A DNA stretch of 64,000 nucleotides from Thalassia testudinum. Lineage: Eukaryota; Streptophyta; Magnoliopsida; Alismatales; Hydrocharitaceae. The stretch is from assembly GCA_037157565.1 (NCBI GenBank), contig JAZHRO010000063.1, positions 153,066,501 to 153,130,500 of the forward strand, given 5' to 3'. A program made the translations under genes and the position numbers. The notes beneath the pieces were generated by a model. The model saw only the letters and a program-made list of their open reading frames with translations. It was not told the DNA's origin and made no database searches. Positions 45,459-55,098 of the stretch are shown piece after piece (positions within the stretch are counted from its first letter, which is position 1; the number at the start of each line of letters is the position of its first letter).

Positions 45459-46074
45459 GTGGCTCGGTGGTTGGCGTGGCGCGGGATAGCCTAGGCATGC
45501 GTGCCTAGGTCGATCAGTGGTCGTGAAGGTGGGGTTGCTCAGAGGCAGTGTGTGGGATGTGCTTCGGTCGATGGAGAGGTGGAAGATAATCAGTGGATGA
45601 TGGTAGAGCTTCTGCGGCAGTTGGGGAGGCATGTGGGTGTGTGGAGCGGTGGATGCGCCTTCGCCGATGGTCTACCAGAGGTGAAGAAGGTGAGGGTGGT
45701 CTGTGGTTGTCGAGGCGCGAAAATAGAAATAAAGTGGAGGAAGATGAAGAGTAGAGAGAGGGGTTTTATCTAAGAGTGATTGGATGAAGGGGGAGGCAGA
45801 GGGGCGGACGACGCGTATCTACTGTTGCTGGAGACGAAGGCCCTAAAATGGAGAGGTGGCGATGATGAGAGGGATGAAGACGCGGGCGCAGGTATGGCAC
45901 GACACGGAAGAATGAGGCGGAGAAGACTCTGCCACTGGTATGGTGCAGAGCGATGAGAAGAGGGAGGAAGAGTTGCCGGAGCTTGCGGGCTACTTGGCCG
46001 GAGAGGGGAAGGATGAATTCTGGGGAAATCTTCGGCCAAATCAAGCTTGGGATGGCCGGGAGGACTTGGGGCAT

Positions 46075-46198
46075 CTTTTATAATCGCGGGCGGAGGGCCT
46101 TGTGCATGGAAGGCAAGCTTCCAAGCACGGTAACCTCTCCGGACTTGGAAGGTCAAGAGATACCCATATCTCTCATGCATTCGCATGAGAGATTGGGT
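46075..46198 (-). promoter_or_regulatory. LTR Z promoter: TATA box and upstream hairpin
   Basis: TATA box ATTATAAAAG at 46075-46084. Hairpin TCTCTCATGC / GCATGAGAGA with loop ATTC inside 46162-46198. A larger imperfect inverted repeat around 46232-46290 lies further upstream. Confidence 0.6.
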
Positions 46199-49100
46199 GG
46201 GAATCTGAGCACAAAATGGGGTTCACACGATCAGGAATTCCTCAGAGAATCTCCCTTTCAAATTTGAGAGGGATTCTCTGAGGAATCAAGGAGATCTCCT
46301 TCTCAAATCCTCGCCGGAGTAGGATTCCTCCACTGTAATGGTGGAGGGACCTAATTGCTAAGAGTGGCAAGGAATATAGGGGGTCTCTGCAAGGTTTTCA
46401 AAAGCTGGGGGCATAAAAGTATTTAGGTTGGACTGTTTTGCAAAGTAGGTCAAGATGAACTGCCCTTAGGTCCAAATTTTGGTAGAACCCTAATTTGTAC
46501 CCAAGGAATCCAATGGTGAAGTTGGATATTAGGTTTGACTATGTTTGACTGTACATTTTGCACAAAAATCCAATTTAGGGCAAATGTATGACTAGGACCC
46601 TTATTTAGGTCAAAATAGGTTCTAAAGGTACAATTGGAGGTTATAAACCCTAGAGGATATTTTTCCATGAATTTTAGAGGGTTTAGTTAAATTTTATCTA
46701 GACCATAACTTTGTTAAATTAAATGGGTCTATTTTAGGGTTACAGGATGTCATTTAATTCCCAGATCTCACATTAACCCTTTTCTGATTAAACCAATCCA
46801 CTTTTTATCTTGTTAAGACCAATTGACCCATGTTTAACCCTTGAGAAATCCTGTTGTTGTAATGTAATGGTAAAATTGTAGTTTTACCCTTTGTTTCTTA
46901 TTTTTCTCTCAAACCAGTTATTCCGTGAATTAGGCCCTTCACTTGGTTATGTAGGAGCTTTTATTCTCTTTTCTAGGTCAAAATGAGCTAGTTAGGGCAC
47001 ATGATGGTGTTCCCATCATACCCCCATGACTAGCTTTTGCTAGTCCCTTAGCAAAATTTTAAGGTTTTAACTTCTGTTCTAGACCATGAGTTTCTATCAC
47101 AATTCATAATAAGTACTTTTTCTTTTTTTCTTCTTAATTAGGTTAGAATGCCGACAGTAGGCATAGAGGTACTCAAGTACCAACCAAGATCCATATCTGA
47201 CCAGCTCTAGCCTCGGTCCTCCGTGAAGGTTTTTAAGGCCCGCAGGAACTATCCTAAGGTTCGTTGGACTCCACAGTTAAAGCACCCGTGCTTGAGACAT
47301 ATTTTATCCTCGGTTTAGTTTGCAGTGTGTTTTTTTTGTCTCTATTTGTTTGGAGAATTTTCTCTCTTTCCTTTTTATTTCTACCTTCGGATTAGCTTCT
47401 TGTAACGGCCCGGTTCCCGAGTCCCTACGAGACACGAGAACCGGACCGACTCGACTAATCCCAAGACCTAGTCGTCCAACGAGGAAGTAACCAAAAGAGC
47501 AGTAAAATAAACCCCATTCAGCATGAATATAACTAACAGTACGAAAGTACAGCAGTAAGGAAAGAAACTACTACATTAGATACCACCACAACAGTAGAAC
47601 AACATTTATCATATAACATGAACTGCAGGTAAAGAAAGTACAGCGGAAATAAGAACTACTCACTATAACAGAAACAAAGAGGTACAAAAGACAGTAGTAA
47701 CTCTACTGGACCCTACTCGGCCCAGCGTCCTCTGCAGCCGCTGACCCTGGCTGCTCAACACCTGGTCCTGAAAAAGGTAACGAGTGTAACACGTCAGCAA
47801 AACGCTGAGTAGAGTGGCAACTAAAACTAAAGACAACAGTAGAGTGTAAAGTAGCTGTTATGTTCTATTACTTTCTTTATTTACATCTTTCAATTGTCTC
47901 ACTATTTCATTTATTTCTCAGATCTTTTACTTGATCTCGAATGTTCCTCGTGGGAACGATCTTGATTGCAGTCTTTTCCAAAAAGTAGAAGTAGCATGTG
48001 GTGCTCTCCTGGCCGGGAGAGTCCCCCGTGGTGATCCTACCCTCAGTCAACCACCCCAAGGTCACTGACAGACGTAACGGTGACTACGGTACGCGCGATA
48101 AACGCACAGGTAGATAACCTGTACTGGCACGCGGTCAGTCGTTTCCGCTAACGGGTGCGCCCAAAGCACAGCACGGAACCAGTCCAGGGCAGAGCCCTCT
48201 CAGTAACAGGGGTCCAACCCCTCCACAGTAACCAAACCGGGGCCTTGCCCCTCCACAGTCCCCGCACCCTCGCCTGACTACCCTGGTTTGCCCCAGCGGG
48301 CCTAACAAGTCGGTGTGGGAGGCTAGCAGAACCCCGGGGCCCGTGGGGTAGCTAGTACCTCCCTACACTAGTAGCCCTCCTCGGTACTACGTACGCGAGG
48401 GCCAGCAAGTTGGCACAGAGTGGCCAGTCCTAACCCCGGGTCCCTGGGGCGGCTGGCTCCTCTCTGCACTAAATAGGGGGACAGTCGCTCTCCTTGGTAT
48501 TCCGTACTCAAGGGCCAGCTCACTTCCCCAAAACTATTCCATTCACTTTCCAGGAGTTCTACTCCTACTTCCCCGTAGGGTTCCATCCTTTTTACTCAAA
48601 CATCCAGGTTTCACTTTCCAGTTTCACATTCTTACAATCCATGTTCTCAACCACGTTATCTATTCACAACAGGCAGCTGTTAATTCAAATTACAGGCAGC
48701 TTTATATCTCTTTCCATTTTCCAAGACTACAGCATTATACATTCCACTAGTTTTCCCATCCTAGGATTCATGCCATATCCTAGGATCTATCATACAATCT
48801 AGTTTTCCAGTCCTAGGATTCATGCAACACCTAGGAGCTATCATTCCATCTATTTCTCACTCCTAGGGTTCATGCAATGTCCTAGGTTCTATTTATGGTT
48901 TCATAATTTAGCAGATTTTAATAACTTAAAGCCACTCTACCAGGTACAACGGGAGTAATGGGGGCGTGATCGGGAATCCCGCGTGCCTCCGCGACTCCCA
49001 AGACTGCAACTGAACGAGGTCCTATCACAAGGATCAAACACAAGGAAAGTCTCAAAACAGTGTATAGCTACTGTAGACGGGTAGAGGAATTAATTCTGAA

Positions 49101-49250
49101 AAGAACGCAACTCGAATCGCGGAAAATGGAGCCCGAACGGGCCCTAAACGGGTCGAAAACGATGACACTGTGTAAAATCAGACGTCTGGAACTTGTTCCA
49201 AACGTCGTAAAAAGTGGATCAGAGAATTATCTGCTCAACATGGTTTCCCA

Positions 49251-49356
49251 GATGTCCAGAAGTCTGCGGGGATGTCTGGCTGAGCTCACAGACGTCCGAT
49301 GGTCACCCCGGATGTCGGGAGGTCACTCCCGCCGTCTGGTACAACTTCCAGACGTC
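49251..49356. repeat. Six-unit 20-bp array of GACGTC-type palindromes in T2
   Basis: Hexamers begin at 49251 (GATGTC), 49271 (GATGTC), 49291 (GACGTC), 49311 (GATGTC), 49331 (GCCGTC) and 49351 (GACGTC), exactly 20 bp apart. Pair 49181/49201 also fits. Confidence 0.8.
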
Positions 49357-49912
49357 TGATTCGCAAAGGATGGCGAATCAGCGAGCCTGCGCGCAGCCAA
49401 CTCCCTCCCTCAGTACGGTCAGTCGACAGGAAGGAAGAAGAAAGTGGAATACTCACCTTTCAGACGTCTCCCTCGCCGTCTGGCTATAAACCTAGACGTC
49501 TGATTCTGGAAATTTTTCCAGAACAGGGCACCGCTCGGCCTCCGCTCGCGATGCCGCCCGCGTCGCACCTCGCGCGTCTGCTGCTCAGACCGCAGCAGGT
49601 CCCTCTCCGCGTTGTTCCGCGCCTCCTGTGCCCTCCGCCGGCCGGCCAAGCCGCTCCGGCGAGCTCGCCCTCACGGCAGAGCTCCGCCCTCGCACGTCGC
49701 ACCTCCTCCGCGCTCACTGCGGCCGCCGCGCACAGGAAGGAGAAGAGGAAGGGGATGGTGGAGACGACAGGAGGGAAGGCGTGGCCTTTTAAGGCCGCGC
49801 GAGGAGGAGGGAGAGAGCGCGGCAGGTCTACAGCCGCAGAGAGAGAGGAATCGTGGGTCTGCGCGCACAGGCGCGCAAACGAATCTCTCGTGCGAAAAAT
49901 AACTGTTTTACA

Positions 49913-50002
49913 GACGTCTGGAAACGATCCCGGACGTCTGGTAAGACGTCTGGATGTGATCCCAGACGTCTGGTACGACGTCTGGGCCACCTCCAAGACG
50001 TC
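49913..50002. repeat. Alternating 20/12-bp array of GACGTC in the T2 LTR
   Basis: Six perfect GACGTC at 49913, 49933, 49945, 49965, 49977 and 49997: spacings 20, 12, 20, 12, 20. This is the first 110 bp of the LTR in the sense direction. A second set is 49463, 49475 and 49495 (12, 20). Confidence 0.9.
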
Positions 50003-50107
50003 TAGGGCACGCGTTCGTTACAATATAATAAACTCAAAGGAAGTTTCGTCCCCAAAACTTGCGCCAACTAGGGTACGGGAAAAGATGTCCAAATAACCAT
50101 AACAAAC

Positions 50108-50337
50108 TCAAAGAGGACCGAAGCCGATCCGAAAAGACGTACCCACGAAAAGCTCCGGGTACCGCTCCCGCATTGCCGCCTCAGGCTCCCACTTAGCCTC
50201 CTCGTACCGCTGGCTCCTCCACAAAACCTTTACCAGGGGTACTTGCTTTCGTCTCAAACTGCAGACGGCTCGGTCTAGGATCTACACTGGCCGCTCGGGG
50301 TAGGTCAGGTCGTCGCTCACCTCGACGCTCTCGTGAC
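50108..50337 (-). pseudogene. T2 integrase C-terminus (chromodomain-like end)
   Basis: A frame read from about 50330 gives SHESVEVSDDLTYPERPV, a stop, ILDRAV, then VPLVKVLWRSQRYEEAKWE and MRERYPELF, ending at TGA 50108-50110. This is the usual chromoviral integrase tail. The preceding catalytic core is missing: the text jumps directly from the start of the core at 50340 to this tail. Confidence 0.8.
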
Positions 50338-50761
50338 TCAGTACGTGACTGGAATCGGCAAGAAACACGCCATCTTCGTCAGTCTATCCACTATTACCCA
50401 GACTGCGTCGTGTCCCCGCTGGGTAACGGGTAAGCCCACCACCAAGTCCATGGTGATGCTCTCCCACTTCCACTCTGGCACTGGAAGCGGCTGAAGCGGC
50501 CCTGCAGGCCTCTGATGCTCGGGTTTCACCTGCTGGCACACTAAGCACTGTTGCACGAACTCACCCACATCCCGCTTCATCCCTCTCCAACAAACTCGCG
50601 TCTCAAGTCGTGGTACAGTTTCGTGTTCCCGGGATGTATGGTGAATCTGGAACCGTGTGCCTCAGTCGGGAGCTCTCTCAACAGCTCCTCGTCTCTGGCA
50701 ACGCACAGCCGTCCCCTCAAACGTAGCACCTGGTCTGTGAAAGAGAAGTCCCCTGGGTCTC
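50338..50761 (-). pseudogene. T2 integrase zinc domain and start of core
   Basis: The HHCC domain is readable (AHGSRFTIHPG ... CLVCQQ), with a frameshift near 50585. The first core Asp is in TMDLVVGLP. The frame stops at 50338-50340 just after FLPIPVTY, well before the second Asp and the Glu of the DDE triad. Upstream it meets element C at 50762; its own continuation is at 60861. Confidence 0.88.
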
Positions 50762-51255
50762 TGACAACGATGGCTTCGAGAGATAACCGGGTTTTATTGT
50801 TATGTCGTTGTAATATAGCCAGTTATTGCCATCATTTCAAATATATAATTTTTTTTTACTCGGAAAATAAAAGAGTTCCCGAGGTCGAACTCAGGGAGCA
50901 AACTGTATTCTAGAGATACAAATTCTTATTACAAAAATAAAGAGAGAGAGAGAGAATTTGTTGGCTTTTCTTCTTTTCTCTTTGCTTCTCCTCTTCTTCC
51001 TTCTCAGATCTTCTGCTCTCTTCCTTTGTTCTTCTTCTTTATCTGCAGTGGTGATGTTCTTCTTCTTCTTTCACCTGTTTCTGCTCGTCTCTTCCTTTTT
51101 CTTCTGCAGAGCAGTCCTGTTCTTCTTCTTCTTTCTTTCTTCTTTTCCTTTCTTCAGATCTTCTTCTCGTGCTCTTCTTCTTCTTTCAGTTCTTCCCTTG
51201 GCCTCTCTGTGTTCTCCTCTGCCTCACCTTCCTTCTCCTTCTTCGCCTTCAGGAC

Positions 51256-51281
51256 ATCGTCTGATTTTCCAATCAGACGAC
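51256..51281. repeat. 20-bp-spaced dyad, C 3' LTR
   Basis: ATCGTCTGAT / ATCAGACGAC; the outermost base is changed relative to the 5' LTR copy. Confidence 0.7.
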
Positions 51282-51973
51282 TTAAACCGCAGCTGCTATA
51301 GTGCCGCTCGGTGATCCTCCTTCCTTCAGCCTTTGTCTTCTTCCACGGTTCTTCTTCACCTGTGCCTGCACACTTACACAGCTTGATCAGAGAGGGGAAA
51401 AACCTATCTCTACCCACCCCCGCGTCTCTCTCTCACAGAATCCGCTCATAGGATAGCTCTCCCAGAGCTGCCGGGTAGCCGGGTACGGGTCGCGCCTGGG
51501 TCCAGGCCCACCGGCGTGCGTGGTGGGCGAGGAGTGCAGGTCAGTCTAAGTCGGGTCGGGCCAGGTCCGCGGGGCGTGGTCGCGGACGAGACCGGGTCGA
51601 AAGAGCGAGTGAGTGAGAGGGACCTCACCCCGTGCTCAGGAGGCAACGAGCATAAGGCACTTTTTTGCCTTGATGCGGGCGCTCTCCTTTGAAAGGTTAC
51701 GAGGTGGGACTAAATGTCCCACCCCAATTTCGGTGCTTGCGCGGAGGAAGAAGCGGCCGTCGAGGCGAAGAGCGGGGGCTTCGCGCGAGAGCTTCGACTC
51801 GACTGCAGCCTGGTACTTCGCGAAGGCGCCTTGTGCTGTCTGGGAGCGTAACCTGGGCGTGGCGCACCTGGGGCAGCAGGTGAAGAAGCTGCTTCGCTTC
51901 AACAATGGCGGCGACGAGCGCAGGTACCTGCCCACAGAAAAACGGCCTCTCGGCCCAATCAGAAGCGCGGAGG

Positions 51974-51998
51974 ACCTTCGCCGTGGCACGGCGAAGGT
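51974..51998. repeat. R-region hairpin, C 3' LTR
   Basis: ACCTTCGCCGTG / CACGGCGAAGGT, 615 bp downstream of the TATA box in the sense direction. Confidence 0.65.
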
Positions 51999-52612
51999 GG
52001 TCGGGGGGTGTGCAGGCGGCGGGGCGGAGCCTAAGGGCTGCCCTAGGTCGGACTGTGGGTCGGGAGATGGGTTTGTTCGGTGGAGTTGCAGAGGGTGATT
52101 TGGGGGAAGTGGAAGGGCGGAAATGGATCAGGGTGAGGAGGCGGAGATTATGTGCAGGTCGGCGAGCCGTGTGGGATGCTGGAGTGATGGGAGCGGCTCG
52201 CCGGAGGATGGCCGGAGGCGGAGAAGGTGAGGGTGATTAGGCACGGTCGAGGGGTAATTAGATAAAAATAGCAGGGGGAAAAGAGAGAGAGAATAGAGGG
52301 AAGTAGTTCTAACCTAACTAAAGTGACGAAGGGGGCGAGGAGGCGGACGGCTGTACTTGCTGTCGCCGGAGAAGAAGGTGCCCAGTGGGGGGAGGACGGC
52401 GGTGACGACGGGGCAGAGGCAGCGCGCGCCGGTATTGCGCGACGCGGGAAGAGCAGGGGAAGAAGTCTCTGCTGCTGGTATTGCGGCAGAGCGAAGAGGA
52501 GGAGGAGGAAGAACCGCCGGAGCTGGTGGGCGTCTGCCGGAGTGAGAGGAGAGGAAAGTTGGGGGTTTTCTCCGTCAGGACCATGCTGGGAAGAACGGTG
52601 GAGCGACGGGGG

Positions 52613-52731
52613 TATTTATAGGGGCCGAATCAGAGAGGAAGGCGGAGGGAGACGACGTGTCTCCCTCGCCGGAGGACGCCGGAGATGGAAACCCATACCG
52701 TCCATGCGTTCGCATGGCCGGTATGGTGGGT
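52613..52731 (-). promoter_or_regulatory. C 3' LTR promoter: TATA box and upstream hairpin
   Basis: TATA box CCTATAAATA at 52613-52622. Hairpin 52691-52731 with inner arms CCATGC / GCATGG and loop GTTC. A second hairpin, CCCTGCG / CGCAGGG, lies at about 52752-52777. Confidence 0.65.
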
Positions 52732-53545
52732 TACAGCGACCAGGGGGGTGTCCCTGCGACGGCTGACGACGCAGGGCACCCCTGGTTTACTTGCCAGACC
52801 CTCCCCCTCACCCTGCGCAGCGCCATGCTCCACGCAAGGTCGCCGGAGCATGGTGCTGCCAGGTTTTGCAGGGAGGACCTGAACGCAAAGAACGAAGGAG
52901 AGTTAGGGGCCAAAATGCGAGGGTTCAAAAGTTGAGGCCAAAAAGTAAATATATGAGGACCAAAGTGTAAAGTTGGTCAAGAAGGTTTCTTCTTAGGCTC
53001 AAGTTTTTATACATGACTAATTAGGGCCTAAGGAATCTGATGGTGAATTTTATTTCTAGATTAAACCTTGTTTGACTGGTAAATTTACGCAAAAACCCAA
53101 ATTAAGTTATTAATTGGGTATGGTTCTCAATGTAGGTCAAGATGGGTTCCTAAGGTCAAATTGAAGGTTCTAAACCCTAGAGATTATTTTTCTATGAATT
53201 TTAGAGGGTTTATTCCATTTTTGCTTTGCCTTGAACCTCGTGAATTGAAGTGGGTTTGTTTTAGGGTTATAGATTATCATTTAGTTCCTTGGAATTGCTG
53301 TAGCCCTTGCCAGATCATCTCATCCCACTTTTATTCTTATTAGGTTGCTTTGACCTATGTTTGGACCCTGAATTACCCTGTATGCAGATTATACTAGTAA
53401 AATTGCATTTTTACCCCTTATGACTTGTTTTCTCCTTAAACTCAGAATTCTCTGAGTTAAGCCTTTCCTTGAGTTATATAGGAGCTTTTATCCTTTGTAT
53501 TAGGTCAAAATGAGCTAGTTATGGCTCATGATGAGGTTCTCATCA

Positions 53546-53583
53546 TACCCCCATGCCTAGCTTTTGCTAGTCCCTTAGCAAAA
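53546..53583 (-). other. C polypurine tract and adjacent hairpin
   Basis: GGCATGGGGGTA beside the LTR (53546-53557). Hairpin TTTTGCTA / TAGCAAAA at 53562-53583. Confidence 0.8.
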
Positions 53584-54000
53584 ACTTAAGGTTTCAACCC
53601 TTGTTCTAGACCATGAAGTTCTTAATAGCTTTAGATAAGTGTTTTTTCATTTGAGCTCAGATTAGGTTAGAATGCTGACCATAGGCCTAAAAGGTACTCT
53701 AGTACCAATCAAGATCCAAATCTGTCTAGCCTTAGCCTCAGTCCTCAGCAAAGGTTTTTAATGCCCACAAGAATTAACCTAAGGTTTATTGGACTTTGTG
53801 GTTAAAGCACCCGTGCTTGAAATGATTTTAGCCCTGGCTCAGTTCGCAGTGCGTTTTGTAAGAGAGAGATAGAAAGTTATTTTGTTTGGAGAGTTTTCTC
53901 TCTCTCTCTCTTTTTTTTTTTTTTTTAGTTCTAGCCTAGGATTGGCTTTTCAACACAGTCTGTATCAGATTCCTTGCTCCCATCATCAATCCTCAAGGGT

Positions 54001-54148
54001 TCCTGGCAATCGATGCTTCGAGATAGCACCGCCCATGGCAACCCCTGGAACCCTGGCTATTGAGATTTCGAGATAATCCCATCCATGGTGTTTCGTGGCC
54101 GAATCCAGACCCTGGCAATTGACACTTCGAGATAATGCCATCCATGGG
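54001..54148. repeat. Three-unit tandem repeat, C 3' region
   Basis: Counterpart of 24691-24840 in B, with the same three CCTGGC-initiated units and CCATGG words. Confidence 0.75.
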
Positions 54149-54830
54149 ATCTGAACCGGTAGAGTGCTTACATGCCCCCAGTAGGATATGTAAATATCCT
54201 AAGAGACAAGCACCGAGGAGATGATATTTTGTTACGCATCTTCGAGGGGATTTCCCGCCTCTCCGCGCTGGGAACTCGTCCAAATCAACTTGTGTTGATC
54301 GGCCGCTCCTATTCTAGGCGTTCTTTCCAGAATTTTGCGACGCTTCTGCGTGATTTTGATTTTTATGCTTACTGAACCAGGCTGTGTGTGAGGTTAGGGT
54401 GCTTAGGTTACTAAGTCCCGTAAACCAAAAATTAGTTAATGAGGCCAAATACTCCCTAAGCCTTAGACCTAATACTTCAGCTTTTCATTTTCCTCAACCT
54501 CTTGAGGAATGTCTAGATCTTAATGGGTAATAAGAGTCTATTCAAGAATGCCTAAGGTTTGCGTTCTTACTAATCTCATTTTACACTTTTCAGTTATTTT
54601 CTTGAATGAGGTCTAGAACTTAGTTTAATTCCTTAGTTCCTTACTAATGACTATCACTTTTTTCTCATAATTTTGCGCTCCTTTTTCATTTTGTTTCTTT
54701 TCTCCTTCACAAAATTTCCTTCTCCTCTTTTCCTCTTATTCTTTTTCAAAAAATTTTTAATTTTTATGGTGTTTTTGGCATATGTGAATTTTTTTGTTTG
54801 AAACCTTTTCTTACAAGTTTTGTACTTTCA

Positions 54831-54847
54831 TACCCCCCCTATGCCTA
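54831..54847 (-). other. C internal polypurine tract
   Basis: Minus strand TAGGCATAGGGGGGGTA, 252 bp after the ORF stop and 1.3 kb from the LTR, after GAGGACATTGC. Confidence 0.6.
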
Positions 54848-55098
54848 AGATTTGCAATGTCCTCATTGTAACCTAGGGGTTTTCATTCAACTTAGTTCAT
54901 ACATTAGGACAGATGTTTTGATGAGTGAATGGGTCGGGGTGACTGTTGCGGACGATTTCTAATCTCAGATGCAAGCACCTGAGGTTGAATCGGCTGTCCC
55001 AAAGTGTGAACTTTAAGTGCAAAAAGGTGTCAGAACAAGTTTCAGGTTTTCAAAGAGAATGACGGGCTGCCTCCCGTTGAGCGCTAAATTTGATGCCT

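Larger units (their letters stand above)
44145..47400 (-). mobile_element. Z: long-LTR Athila-type element, left part
   Basis: LTR 44145-47018 (TGTTTATGCG...CCCATCA, 2,874 bp), then polypurine tract GTCATGGGGGTA (47019-47030), hairpin TTTTGCTA / TAGCAAAA (47035-47056) and about 340 bp of 3' internal sequence collinear with B 24247-24650. It sits in LTR X; the candidate left duplication is ATAAC (44140-44144). It is interrupted at 47401 by T2, and the remainder is off the right edge. No coding part is visible. Confidence 0.8.
47401..50022 (-). repeat. T2 3' LTR (2,622 bp)
   Basis: TGTAACGGCCCG...GCGTTCGTTACA; reverse complement family of T1. It holds eleven GACGTC sites between 49181 and 50002. 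I see no clean polypurine tract beside it. Confidence 0.9.
50762..53545 (-). repeat. C 3' LTR (2,784 bp)
   Basis: TGACAACGATGG...CTCATCA. TTC-rich at about 50958-51240. Same set of signals as the 5' copy. Confidence 0.95.

Noticed and set aside
49299..50096. 265-codon plus-strand ORF
   Set aside because: It lies antisense across the T2 LTR and its internal junction; the frame is a by-product of the palindrome array and GC-rich sequence.
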